This document shows, one piece after another, positions 1-11,260 of a DNA stretch of 64,000 nt (its first letter is position 1; each line of letters opens with the position of its first letter). Below the pieces are notes generated by a model. It was not told the origin of the DNA and made no database searches. It saw nothing but the letters and a program-made list of their open reading frames with translations. Made by a program: the position numbers and the translations under genes. The DNA is from Darksidea phi (Eukaryota; Ascomycota; Dothideomycetes; Pleosporales; Lentitheciaceae): the NCBI GenBank assembly GCA_030770425.1, contig JASJFT010000204.1, positions 16,619-80,618 of the forward strand, given 5' to 3'.

Positions 1-2990
1 AAAATATTAATTATAAAATTATTCTTAAAAATAATATAAGTAAGTTTAATATAAGTTTACTTTATAATATATTCCTTAAATATCTAAAGTTATTAAAAGC
101 TTATTTAGAAGAGTACTTAAAGAAAGACTTTATTATAATTAGTAATACTAACTTTATTTTATTTATTCTATTTACTAAGAAGCTAAAAGAGGGATAAAAG
201 TTCTATATTAACTATTAAAAAATTAATATAGTTATAAAGAAGAATATTATAACTATTCTCTTAATTAAAGAAATACTAATATAACTTTTTAAAGTAAAAG
301 TATTTACTATACTAGACGTATATTAAGTCTTTTATTATATTAGACTAGATTTTAATATAAAAGATCTTATAACTTTTAAAATATAATATAGAAATTATAA
401 ATATTATATTCTATCCTTTAAACTATATAATAGACTAATAATCTTTTAGTATTATATTAATTAAGTACTTAAGAATAAAATTAATAAGATCTATATTATC
501 TATATAGATAATATTTTAATCTACTTAGAAAACCTTCTTAAATATAAGAAATATATAAGTAAAATTCTAAATAAGCTTAAAAAGACTAGACTATAGATTA
601 ATATTAAAAAGAGTAAGTTTATAGTTATTAAGATAAAATTTTTAGATTTTATTATTAATATTAAAGGAATTTATATAAATCCTAATAAAATAGTAGCTAT
701 TAAAGACTAAAAGAAATTTATAATTTTAAAAGGGCTATAAGTTTATCTAAACTTCTATAATTACTATTATAAGTAGTTAAAAGACTATAGTTATATAGTC
801 TACCTATTTATCTAATTATTATAAAAGGGAAAATTCTATACCTTTAGGTCTAAAGAGTAAGCTATATTTAAGAAAAGTAAGATATTATTATATTTAAATA
901 TTATTATAAGATATTACTTATTCTACTATAGAACTCGTATAAAAACTAATATAAGTAATAATATTCTAGTAAATATCTTTATATAGTTTTAAGATAATAA
1001 AATCTAGTAATCTATAATCTACTTTATAAAGATAATAAAGTTTATAAAAATAAACTATAAGATCTATAATAAGAAAATACTCGTAATTATAAAAGAATTA
1101 AATAAATAAAAAGCTTAATTTATAGGATTATAACTAAATAAATTCTTTTAAGTTATTACTAATTATTAGATACTAAAGTACTTCTTAACTAAGTATAAAT
1201 TAATTCTATAATAGACTTATTAGGTCGAGAAGCTCGTAGATTACTATTATACTATTTATTATTATTTTAGAACTACTAATATTATTATAAATATTCTCTC
1301 TTAAAAATAGAAGAAGTTAAAAATTTAAAAGAAAAAAAATAAAGTTATTAAAACTTATATCTTTATCCCCTTTAAATAGACTTCTACTATAATAGCTATC
1401 TTAATAACTACTACTAATATTTAAAATCCTAAGTATAAAACTAAAGCTTATTCTTATTTACTTCTTAACTATATACTTTATAAAAATTATATATATATTA
1501 TACTTAAAATAAAGTAAAAGTTAACTTATTAAAAATATAAGTACCTATTCTTAATCTCGTCTAGGCTCCTTCTTTAAAAAAAGAAGTTAGTAATATTTAA
1601 AGTAGAGTTTCTTAAGATCTATCTTATTTAGATAGTATATATTATATAGATTATTACTTACCTAGATATAAAGAAAACTATTAAGTTTTTAAAAGACTTA
1701 TATTATTAGGATATAATAAATAAGAATATAAAATATTATATAAGAAATTATAAATAGTATTAATAGAGCTATAAATCTTAAAATAAGATCTTAAATCTCC
1801 TTAAACTACTCCCTATATCTAAAAGAATATAGAAAGATATCTTTATAAACTTTAAAAACTTCTTAAAGGATTATAAGAAATATAATAATATATTTATAGT
1901 AATATATAGATTATTAAAATATACTTTCTTATTATTCTACTTTAAGACTATTACTACTAAAGATATAGTTATTTTCTATTATATATATATATAGTAAGTC
2001 TTTAGTCCTCTATATACTATAGTCTTAAATTAAAATCTATAGTTTATATTAAACTTTATAAAAGAATTATATAGGTTTATAAAAATTAGCTAGTTATTAT
2101 CTATAGTCTACTACTTATAAACTAATAATAATATAAAAGTTTTTAATTAATAACTAGACTAATAATTATATCTTTTTATAAACTTCTATTAGAATAATTA
2201 GTCTAATCTTCTATCTAATATAGACTAGGTCTAGGTAATTCTTTTATATAATATAATAGAATTTTTCTTATTTAAAATTAAGTTTAGCTATAAGACTTAT
2301 TATTACTAGAACTAGTAAGAATATATTTATAAATCTTCTAAATTATTAGATAATATAACTATATAAATAGTCTAAGAGTTTATAAAAATCTAAGCTAATA
2401 TAGTCTAATAGGTTTATAATTACGTCTAAGCTAATATTATAATAGTTTAAAAAGCCTAGAACTAATAAGTTAATAAAAAATACTACTTTTTAGATTTTAA
2501 TATAGAAGATTAAGTCTATATTATACCTAAGAAATTTACTATCTTAAGACTAAGTCTAAAATTAGACTAATAAATATACGAATCTTATTTTATTATTAGT
2601 TAAAGATATAGCTTCTATATAGTTTAGTTATCCTCTTATATAAAGATATATAATATTTTTTATATAGATAGATTATATAAAGCTATATAAGATCTATTAT
2701 CTAGTTAAGTACTTCTTAAAGAACTAGCTATAGAAGTAAATAGATATCCTAAGTAGCTAGTAACTTATATTCTTAATAGCTAGATTATTTATAGTAAGCT
2801 CTATTATTAAATAGAATAGATAGACTATAACCTAAATCTAATCTATTATTTAGTAAGTAATTTTATAAACGTAGTCTAAAAAGTAAAAGAATTCTATAAT
2901 AAGTACTCTAATAAGCTAGGTCTATTTAAATAGCTAGCTTAGTAGTTAAAAGTTATATTATAAGATAAGTTTCTTAGCCTCTAGTTAGAA
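1..2990 (+). mobile_element. RIP-degraded Ty3/Gypsy retrotransposon internal region (RT, RNase H, integrase, chromodomain)
   Basis: No open frame survives, but translating through the stops in the + direction recovers the Ty3/Gypsy order. Reverse transcriptase lies at about 360-715, with an active-site stretch reading YIDN near 500-520 and a following FLDFIINIKGIYINPNKI block. RNase H-like sequence lies at about 900-1260. Integrase lies at about 1610-2330, with the LLPISKRIWKDIFINF block near 1800-1850 and then the DDE core region. A chromodomain-like end lies at about 2757-2940 (VKEFYNKYSNKLGLFK). Nearly every CpA and TpG has been lost, so Trp and Gln codons have become stops throughout, as expected from RIP. 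The 5' part (gag, protease, 5' LTR) lies outside the window. This is a dead, probably heterochromatic copy. Confidence 0.85.
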
Positions 2991-3043
2991 GACGAGGTAC
3001 TAGTTAAGATAGAAATTTAAAAAAAATTATTAGTACTAAGTAT

Positions 3044-3290
3044 AGGCCCTTATTCTTTATAATCTATTAAAATAAGTAGTATAATACCTAAAACTTAGGG
3101 TAATTACCCCTAGGCTTAGGGTATCTTTCTTTTATAGTCTATTAAAATAGATAGTATATAGTTTAAAGTTTATAGAAATTATTCTTAAGTTTAAGATACC
3201 TTCTCTTTAATAATTTATTAAAACGAGTAGTATAATATTTAGAGCCTATAGTAACTACCTCTAAACTTAAAGTACCCCTTTTATAATCTT
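3044..3290 (+). repeat. Tandem repeat, 75-76 bp unit, about 3.3 copies
   Basis: Units begin near 3044, 3119, 3194 and 3270, the last being partial. Each carries a recognisable tattaaaa-(c/t)ga/aa-tagtataata core followed by a gcctata...taa(c/t)tacc...cttag segment. The copies differ mostly at C/T and G/A positions, as expected if they were once more alike and then mutated by RIP. The array lies between the chromodomain end and the 3' LTR of the Gypsy element, so it belongs to the element's 3' untranslated part. Confidence 0.75.
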
Positions 3291-3587
3291 ACTTTATTAT
3301 AGATAGAAGCGTAGAAGAAGTAAGTCTTATTCTTTAGTAGGACTATATATATATAACTTCTAGGTAATATAGAAAATTAAATTACTAGTATTCTCTTATA
3401 TATTCTATAATATTCTTTAGATATACTAAGTATATTATATAGTATATATATTAAAAAAAAAATTTTTAGATAATAATTTATATAGTAAAACGAGTAAATA
3501 TATATAGGGCTATATAATATTAATATACTTTAAGAATAATCTAAAGGGTATTAGTTAAATTATTTTTTAAGTAGGGAGTAATAGATA

Positions 3588-3974
3588 TAAATATCTATCT
3601 ATTCTCTTTATCTTCGTCTCTTCTCCTCTTTAAAAAGTATTTTTTCTTAATTATTTATTTACTAGGCCCTTAAGGATAAGGTCTTATTTTAGAAGAAAGA
3701 TAATATTATAGCCTATTTTCTAGGTAATCTAGTTATTTTACTTATTTCCTATTTTAGTTAGTAGATTAGATAATCCCGAGGATTAGTCTAATAGTTAGTT
3801 AGCTTATTTAGCGCGCTAAGCCCTATTTAGGTATAAGAACCCCCCGTTCTTATATCCTTATAGTACTATCTTAGAATAGCTTTAATATACCAAATCTACT
3901 ATTAGTTAATTAAAAGGCTATCTTAGTTATTATAACTCCTAGTTAATTATACTTAGTCCTAGGGTCTTATAGTA
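3588..3974 (+). mobile_element. Decayed LTR (3' LTR of the left Gypsy element)
   Basis: A purine run (aagtagggagtaa) just before 3588 looks like a polypurine tract, and the block ends at agggtcttata. The segment at about 3709-3974 is closely repeated in the same orientation at about 60730-61003, including the palindromic gataatcc...ggattag portion and the shared 3' end. The expected TG...CA ends are TA...TA here, consistent with RIP. The 5' boundary is inferred from the purine tract and is less certain than the 3' one. Confidence 0.6.
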
Positions 3975-4189
3975 TTAATAAAGATTTATTATAAATTATT
4001 ATATTATTAATATAAATTTCTAATATAATATTATTCTTAAGAAAATATATAAATCTAATATTATTTAAATAAAAGTTTTATTTTTTAATTATTTAAATAA
4101 GATTATATATTACTTATAGTTTAATTATTTTAAATTATAAAGTTTCTTAATTAAATATAAAACTTTTTATTTTAATAAGTATTATAAAT

Positions 4190-4680
4190 TAGACTTTATT
4201 TAATTCTAGCTAATATTATATATAGTCTACTAGTCGAGCTAATTTACTAAATATATAAGTAATTAAGCTAGTAATAAAATCTTTCTCTTATATAACTAGT
4301 TATTCTAAGAGATTTATTAATTAGAATAATATATATTCTTTTAGTACGATTAAATATCTATATCTAAAAAGAAGAATAGTATATAAATATTTATTAATAG
4401 TCGAAGTACTAGCTATACTTATATACCCCTAGTACTAGTCTATTATATTTATTCTAATTAACTAAAAAATTATAGATTTAAGTACTATTATAACCCCTTT
4501 TTATACTTATAGCTATCTAACTAGAAGGTTCGAGGTAAAGATAGTAAGAGAGTTATATTATAGACTAGGCTTTATCTGGCTCTAGCTAACGTTACACGTA
4601 GTCTACTAGGCGAGCTAATCTACTAGATATATAAGTAATTAAGCTAGTAGTAAAGTCTTCCCTCTATATAGTTAGTTCTT
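4190..4680. repeat. About 118-bp direct repeats (4190-4306 and 4561-4680) enclosing about 254 bp
   Basis: The two arms share tagact..gctttat.t...ctagctaa, then agtctacta.(t/g)cgagctaat, then atataagtaattaagctagta. They are in direct orientation, 371 bp apart start to start. The right arm keeps several CpG, CpA and TpG sites (ctggctctagctaacgttac) that the left arm has lost. The right arm coincides with the edge of the AT-rich block. The structure could be a small LTR element (TRIM-like), or the remains of two LTRs of a larger element with a collapsed interior. Which of these is correct is not resolved. Confidence 0.6.
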
Positions 4681-5983
4681 GTACCGTCGAACATACCTGG
4701 CGTTGAGGTCAAGCGAATGCTTGCTGTTTACGGCTATGATGATGCTCCGCAGAGTCATGTAAATTTGATCTTTCAACAGTGTTTGCGTTCCTACTGAGAG
4801 CATTGTCCTCGGCGAGGGTCGGGGATTCAAGGTAATACAGGAAGAAATAGGCCAAGCCGTATTCATCACGCTATGCGAATTGATTGGAGCTTTAGGTTTT
4901 GCGCACCTGCTTCACCCTGTTCCTTCAATTGATATAATTAATGCAGGCCAAGGAAGCATTACGGTGGCTGCTAATATGAACCAACGCCGGACACAACAGC
5001 CTTTCGGAAAGCTCGTCTCACAACAAGGCAGAATCCTCTAGTAGATAGTCAAATCAGCTCTAGGCGAGCTCGCTCAAGTCAAGATCCTCGGACCCGGCTA
5101 GCAGGGCCTTGGATGCCGTCGACCGCGCGGTCTAAATTCATGGCGCCCAAGGCATTTACCAAGATGCACTCCTCACTCACATGCGGGCTCAGGTACGAAG
5201 AGTCTGCATCACGGACAGGCCGGACGGATGAAGCTCATCTCGAACAGCTTAGTAGGAGGAAAATAAGGAAGCTCCGGAGGCCGGGGCTAGGCTGCAGAAC
5301 CAGATGGAACTCACCCGAGGCGTTGATGAAGAAGTAGAACTCAAAGGAATTTTTGGGGTGTTACAAGGTAGGTGAAAAAGACGCAATAACTACGCGGGGT
5401 TGTAGTCAGAATGGTAGTAGCCGGGTTACATTTCGTAGTACGTCTTCGAATCGCGCATGCTCTACACTTATCCGATAACAACGTTTCTCCGTAGAAATCT
5501 CAAGACGATTTCAATTGGAGTTATGTTCTTTCAACGGTCTAATTACCAAGAATACTTTGATAATTAGTCTGTAGTCTCAGCAAATCCGCACGCGCACAGG
5601 CACTAATAACTACTTTCTTCTCCCGCTATCCGTCAGTCATGGACTCGAAAAGTAAAGATAGATTAGAATATTATAGATTGGTTGAATTTTTGGCGTATAA
5701 GTTGTCTTGTCGCTCTACTTTTATGGTCTTTTGCTTGTTATGCGTGTATGGGTTACGACGACTGATCAAGCAAGGGAGTTTTTCGTATCTTTTCGGTTTT
5801 ACTTCAGTCCTCATCGGAATGCCTTGAACAATTGCATGTATACTAGAGACCCACTTCCCATCCCTTTCACATATACCCCCATAGAGTAGTATAATCCAAT
5901 TCAACTCATAAGTTCCCCCTACTAGTAATTCCTCCTCTTCCGCACCACTCCCAAACCGCTGCCATACTCCATAGACACTTAGC
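4681..5983. other. Intergenic, no supported gene
   Basis: Composition becomes normal abruptly after 4680. Only short unconvincing frames are present, at 5113-5337 and 5639-5904, with no recognisable domain. I see no RNA gene here. Confidence 0.6.
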
Positions 5984-6463
5984 TTAGTTGCAGAAGCTGA
6001 AATTCAGGTCGAGAGCAAGGCCAAGCTTATTCGACTCTTTTCTAATCTTCTCCCTGGCAGCCTTGATATCGTTTTCTTGTGGCACTTGTAGTTCGCCGTT
6101 CCGCAAGAAGAAGGAGACTAAACTAAGCGTTAGGACGACCCAATGTAAGGCTTCCTTGTGGGACAGTGTCTGGTATGGACGGCGGAACTCGATTGTATCG
6201 TTCGGCATAAGATTCCAAGCATAGTATCGCTCTGAAGAGATTTTGTTCTTGATCTCGTCCCGTGAAAGACGATCAATCGATATGATGATGTTCTCTTGCT
6301 GTTTTCTATCCGGCCATTGTTCGTGGTTCCATCTCGCATAGTCATTTCGCGGACGAGGCATCAAACGTTCGAACAAGGTGGACCAAGCGACAATGCCCTT
6401 GCTGAGCTGTTTGAATTCGGCGTCGGACCATGGCCTACCGAGCGGAGCCATCGTACAAGCCAT
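5984..6463 (-). CDS. Hypothetical protein, 159 aa
   Basis: A continuous frame from ATG at 6463 to a stop at 5984. I do not recognise a family. The protein is mixed-charge. It has an N-terminal WSDAEFKQLSKGIVAW stretch, a Trp/Arg-rich middle (RWNHEQW, residues about 45-51), one short hydrophobic helix (WVVLTLSLVSFFL, about residues 108-120) and a basic amphipathic C-terminal helix. It could be the last exon of a longer minus-strand gene. The frame is the longest in its neighbourhood and lies 337 bp beyond the end of the minus-strand gene at 6801-8036. Lineage-restricted gene or gene fragment; functional status uncertain. Confidence 0.45.
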   Translation of the reverse strand: MACTMAPLGRPWSDAEFKQLSKGIVAWSTLFERLMPRPRNDYARWNHEQWPDRKQQENIIISIDRLSRDEIKNKISSERYYAWNLMPNDTIEFRRPYQTLSHKEALHWVVLTLSLVSFFLRNGELQVPQENDIKAAREKIRKESNKLGLALDLNFSFCN

Positions 6464-6800
6464 CCATTCTCAATCATCGTAAACTTCTGCTTGCAAGGTC
6501 CAGACCAGTCAGTAGCGGTTGCCGGGACCTGGAGCGTGAACGACGTGACGAGCGACCGGAATGACGCTGATCAGAGTGCGCGGCCCCCTCAAGCAGACGA
6601 GATGGCATGGTAGGGTCACCGGCGAGGGCGCCAAGGGAATTCTATACGGAGTATTAGCGGAAACACCCAGAAAAGACGCGGAAACTTACAGCGATGCGAG
6701 TATTGGTAGCCTCGAGGCGTCCGCGGAAAGCTTCCTGCTCGTGACGTAGCTCTTCAGACTGGAGAGGACTATAGCGATCTCCCCGCTCTAATACGAGTCG
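6464..6800. other. Short intergenic spacer
   Basis: A 337-bp spacer between two minus-strand hypothetical genes. It presumably holds the 3' end of the upstream gene and the promoter of the downstream one. I recognise no motif in it. Confidence 0.4.
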
Positions 6801-8036
6801 CTACCACGGTTTCTTTCCCTTGTCCCACCTAGAAGCAGGTGGGTTCCACGGCCCTTCCATTTCTGGCCCTGCACCAGCATCCCCAGTATTCTCGAGAGTC
6901 TGCTGAGAGGATGTATTTGCCCCCTCACGAGGCTCACCTCTCTGCAGCAGAACGCCACTCCTCAGCGCGGCGTCCCACTCGTCCTGCTCCCTTTGCAACT
7001 TGGCTGCGGCCTCGTACTTCTCCTTTGCAGCCTGTTCCATCCCCTCCGCGCGCCTTTGCCTCTCATCGGCCTGCGCGCGCATCTCCTCTGCAGCCGTAAG
7101 CCGGGCAGTAGCGGTGTCAAGCATGCTTGACGCGTTCCGTTTATCTTCCTCGAGCTGCGCCCGATCTCGAGCGAGCTGCTCTCCCTCCGCCCGCAGAATC
7201 CTCTCCCTCTCATCCAGCGCAGCTGCCCGCTCGTTCGGCGTGGCCATGGACGCCTGCGCTGCGCCAAGGGTAGGAATAGGCACCCCGTGGTGACTCGACG
7301 GATTGTACGCCGTCCGCGCCGGAGGGAAGCCGGGCGTGAACTGGTTGTACACTCGACCAGACCCCTCCCCGTGGGGCCACATTCCCTGGGGATGGACGGC
7401 GGTCACCACTCCGGCATATCTGGGATCGTGATAGCCACCTTGGGCGGCGTTCATCCCTGGTGCCATCTGAACGGCGGCGGCGGGCGCTGGAACCAAGCTT
7501 CCACTACTCCATAGTCTCTGCCACATCCAGTCTCTTGCCATATCGCACTGCTTGTAGAATTCGAGTTTGGCGTGAAACTCGATGCAGCGCCAGTTGAGCC
7601 TGCTGGAACCGACGGTAGGATCGCCCGCCCACAACTTGGCAGCAACCTCTACAAGGACATCGACTTCGATGCCCTTGTACGCCAATTTCTTGGCAGAACC
7701 AGAGCCCCTTCCGAGGAACAACTGCCGAAAAGCCTCGCGCTCCCGAAGCATGTCCATAGCTTCTCGCCGTAGATTCTGGTCTGGGTGGGCGGCGGCTTCT
7801 TGCTGCGGGTCTGCGGCCTGGAGAACATGGATGAGCCATGGCCGGTCGAACCACCACCTGATGTCGGCCAGCCTGTGGTTTCTGGCATCGATGAGGGGGT
7901 GGCGCTGCGTTTTGGTATACTCTATGTACTGGCGTGCCAGGTCGTCTTGGAACCTGAGGCGCTCACGCACCATCACCATGTAGGGGTGAGCCGATTGCGC
8001 CACCGGGCCGGGGTCGACGGAAGGTGCAGCTTGCAT
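6801..8036 (-). CDS. Hypothetical coiled-coil protein, 411 aa
   Basis: A single-exon frame from ATG at 8036 to a stop at 6801. The first half (about residues 20-185) looks like a folded, Trp-rich helical domain (RWWFDRPWLIHVL; WRCIEFHAKLEFYKQCDMARDWMWQRLW). A Pro/Gly/His-rich linker follows (about 190-265). Residues about 270-350 are a highly charged heptad-like coiled coil (ERAAALDERERILRAEGEQL and onward). The tail is hydrophilic and ends in DKGKKPW. No catalytic motif, signal peptide or membrane segment is visible. I do not recognise the family. The order of folded domain, disordered linker and coiled coil argues that it is a real gene rather than a chance frame. Confidence 0.7.
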   Translation of the reverse strand: MQAAPSVDPGPVAQSAHPYMVMVRERLRFQDDLARQYIEYTKTQRHPLIDARNHRLADIRWWFDRPWLIHVLQAADPQQEAAAHPDQNLRREAMDMLREREAFRQLFLGRGSGSAKKLAYKGIEVDVLVEVAAKLWAGDPTVGSSRLNWRCIEFHAKLEFYKQCDMARDWMWQRLWSSGSLVPAPAAAVQMAPGMNAAQGGYHDPRYAGVVTAVHPQGMWPHGEGSGRVYNQFTPGFPPARTAYNPSSHHGVPIPTLGAAQASMATPNERAAALDERERILRAEGEQLARDRAQLEEDKRNASSMLDTATARLTAAEEMRAQADERQRRAEGMEQAAKEKYEAAAKLQREQDEWDAALRSGVLLQRGEPREGANTSSQQTLENTGDAGAGPEMEGPWNPPASRWDKGKKPW

Positions 8037-9008
8037 CTTGATGGTAGAAGTGAGGATTGTCTGACTTGCGGTGGTCCGTAGAGTTTATGCTGGGGGAGGG
8101 GGTGCGTCAATACCCGGCGCCTTGGACTTGGAACCTACAGTGGCTTGAGAATTCCGACGAGACAGAGCAGTCCAGATGTAATCACCAAGGCCGTGATCGA
8201 AGGTACCAAGACAGTGCGTTCTCAGCATGCAGAAAGTACTGAGAGAGTGCAAGCCAAGTATGTAGCAAATTCCCTCTTTAAATATCACACGTATGCAAGT
8301 TTCGTGCGAAAACTCGGTTTTTTAGGTACCGATGTTGAGCACAGCAAGAGCCATCAACCAGGGCTCAAACTACTTCTTTGGGATTATTACCGTGGATGGA
8401 CCTTACCAAAGACTCTCCACTGCGCAGGTCCAAACCAAATTACCATGGATATTTTCATGTTGGACATCTATGTTGCAAGGCCTGCACGAAACAAGGCAAG
8501 AGTTTGTCCACGGCGCAGCTAGTGTACCACACTTTATATACGATACTGCACAGCATAGCAGTGTGGACTTCTTCTCTGACCTTTCAACATCCCCCAGCAA
8601 AGGAGCATCACCTCCCGACATGCACAGATCCAAGAGAGCGCAGCATAGCAGCATATCTGAACAAGAAAAAGTGTAAATATAATAGTGCTAAAGATCAAGC
8701 CAGAACCAAGGGGTATCTCATCTCCAAAAACACAAACCAATCTATGACTATGCGAAAACAGGATTAAGAGTGGAAGTGGCAAACCATGGAAATGGCCGAA
8801 ATGCAAAACCCAGAAAGATCTAGCCACAATTCAAGAGTGAGAACGCATACTACCGGCACTCGTATGACGGCTAAACGCCTGACCAACTCCACCATTAAAC
8901 CACTTGCTACTGGGGACTACGACTCTAAAACCAAGCGCATTGCTGAAAGCTACCACCAAACAGTAAGAGTTCGTGAAGGGTTGTATGATGATGCGAGTAT
9001 ACGAACAG
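8037..9008. other. Intergenic, no supported gene
   Basis: A spacer of about 970 bp between the start of the 411-aa gene and the 3' end of the GPC1 homologue, both minus strand. Several short overlapping frames exist (for example 8145-8522 and 8378-8767). They have no codon-usage character, domain or splice continuity. Confidence 0.5.
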
Positions 9009-10636
9009 CTACTTCCTTTCCCTTGCCTCCCCGTCTGCAGCCTTGGCCGCAGTGCTCCCCTCCAGTGGCGGGATATCCTTGACTGGGGCTTCTGAAGGGG
9101 TCAGCACAATGTCGCCCTCGGGCGAATTTTGCCACTTCGCAACATCCTTCTTTATCGCTTCAAGCTCCTTCTGAAACCTCTTGCCAAAGACCTCGATGTA
9201 ATAGTTTGCGCCGTTGTAGGTACTCCATATGAAAACCACAGTAAGGAATACGCCCGATGCCCATCTAGACCAGAACCAAAGTGGGCATGGGATCATGGTA
9301 AGACAGGCGTACGAATACTGGATGAGCATGAAGGCTGGCTCCTGGAGCGAAGCGGGGAGAGAGATTACGAGTTTGCCGATAGCAGTCTTAGCGTACGACT
9401 TGCGGAGCCAGGTGAAGGATGTTGGGCGGCCGGCGGCGATCTTTTCGCGCCGGCGCACAGTGATCAAGGAGTGGTAGCCGAGTTGCCACACAGCGTATGG
9501 GATCGTGGCCCAGACTACCATTTGCGGTAGGTTGTAATGATGAGGGGAACCGGGGGAAGAGTGGCGGATGTTGTAGATGGCTGGGAAACGTTGTCGTTGA
9601 TACTCTGGAGGTAAAAGATGGACGATGCAGTGCAGCGTTACGCATGGCATAATGTGGATGAAAAGACTAGAACATCAGCATGTGGCTTGGTATCAAGTGA
9701 AAGGAATGCTCACCTAACCACCTTGTCCATGGAGTGGAACACGAGCGAGTTGCGCCACATGACAATGGCGATGGCGTTGTTCCCGAATGCCAGGCAGTAG
9801 GTGCTGATAAACAAGCGCTTCGATTTGGGCAAGACCCAGATGGTCAGTACTAAGAGCAAGTTGACGAAGTAGCACAGATCAGCGAGGAAGTAATGGTAGC
9901 CCTTCTTGTGGTAGGTGTACCATCGGATGGGCATAAAGTACAGCAGCTGCGCACCGTACCACAACGGGAACCACTCGGGCCGTCCGCCTACAAGGTAGCC
10001 AGAAACCAAAATGTTCATGACGGCGGCGATAAAGGAGGCCTTTTCTCGCGTGGTAACGGCTGTGGTCGAGGCCCAGCGCTCGCTCAGGCGGTCCATGGAC
10101 TGGCGCATGCGCTTCTTGTACTTTTCCAACTGTTCGCCCTCTGTAGGTACTCTGCGACGCCATTCCTCGACGGCTCTGTCTCTGGTATTCTGCCCCCGCT
10201 CCCGCGCAGCTTTCCTCAGACGTTCCGTCTGAGTCGAGATGGAGGTCTGGAGCTTCTCGACGCGCTGCGCGAGGGCCAAGTTCTCGATGTAGTCGAACAT
10301 GGTAAGGCGCTCAACAGGCGGAAAGAAGGCGGCTTCCTCTGCGTCGGAGTCGTCCATGTAGGCAGAGCTGTTGGAGAAGGACGGCGAGCGCGAGAGGCCC
10401 GACGTCGGCGGCGGATTATCGCTCAGCAGCGCACCACCCGCGTGTGTAGAGGTTCCTGGGAGCGGCCGCGATGACAGCTCCGGCACACCAAGCTCCGGCT
10501 CGGATCTGGATTTGGGGTGGTTCGCGCCATCTTGCGCTGCCATGACGGGCGTCTCTTCCGGCACCACGTCGAGGTTGGAGGGAGTGCCGCGGTGGAGGGG
10601 TCTCTTCAGGTGCCGCGGAGGCGATTCTACAGCCAT
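9009..10636 (-). CDS. GPC1: Glycerophosphocholine acyltransferase (GPC1 / DUF2838 family), 526 aa
   Basis: Two exons: 10636..9714 and 9666..9009, with a 47-bp GT..AG intron (9713-9667). The join restores DKVVSLFIHIMP, a conserved stretch of the family. In yeast, Gpc1 acylates glycerophosphocholine with acyl-CoA to make lysophosphatidylcholine, in a membrane-bound phosphatidylcholine remodelling step. The first 200 or so residues are a disordered Ser/Pro-rich, then charged coiled-coil region. The rest is a multi-pass membrane protein (MNILVSGYLVGG, YHYFLADLCYFVNLLLVLTIWVL, MVVWATIPYAVWQLGYHSL, VFLTVVFIWSTYNGANYY). I chose the start at 10636 because it sits in CACCATGG. The frame stays open to an ATG at 10777, which would add 47 residues. 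The gene is divergent from SMC1, with 624 bp between the start codons. Confidence 0.9.
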
Positions 10637-11138
10637 GGTGGTTAGCTGAGGTAGTCCATTTCTCGAGGGTGTGTAGACGTTGAAACTGGACAGAATGGAG
10701 GGGGCGCGGAGGGGATGCAGAGGGGCAACAGAAAGCGTTACAGGCGGGCAATATACAAATCTAGAAGGCTCCCGCATGCGAGATCGTTGAAAGGCCCGCG
10801 GGGGCGTGTGATGAGCAGGGTTAGGCAGCGAAAGAATACCCGTTGTTTGCGTGCTCTTTCAGAGAGTCGTGGTGCAGCGACACCACTTGATTGGGAGTTG
10901 AGCTCGAGCTCGCACGTCACGAGAGGTGCTGCGGTTGGGAGCGTTTGCAGGGCAGATGAGGGGAACAGATGCTCCAAACGCTGGGGGGAGCTTGTCTGGG
11001 CGGCCGACGGTAAGGATATTGAGAGCAGCGGTCAAGGCACTGAGGACAGGCCGCTGGACTGCTGGACTGCTGGTGGGCGCTGGCCGAGCCCAGTTTCATG
11101 TGAGCGATTCTAGCACCAGCCACTACGCCGTTACGCCA

Positions 11139-11162
11139 CCACAGCCACAGCCACAGCCACAG
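11139..11162. repeat. (CCACAG)4 microsatellite
   Basis: Four perfect hexamers immediately upstream of the MCB-like motifs in the shared GPC1/SMC1 promoter. Confidence 0.9.
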
Positions 11163-11165
11163 CTC

Positions 11166-11178
11166 ACGCGTCGACGCG
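11166..11178. promoter_or_regulatory. MCB-like cell-cycle box (ACGCGT plus second ACGCG) upstream of SMC1
   Basis: ACGCGT at 11166-11171 and a second ACGCG core at 11174-11178, 83-95 bp before the SMC1 ATG. ACGCGT is the MluI cell-cycle box bound by MBF (Mbp1/Swi6; Res/Cdc10 in fission yeast) in S-phase gene promoters, and budding-yeast cohesin genes are known G1/S-periodic genes. That the site works here is inferred from sequence and position. Confidence 0.55.
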
Positions 11179-11260
11179 AACCCTCCACATCGCGAGCTCC
11201 CATCGCGCTCCCCTCACATCACCCCCGCCATTCTCGGCCTCGCGCAAGTCAACCGCCACG

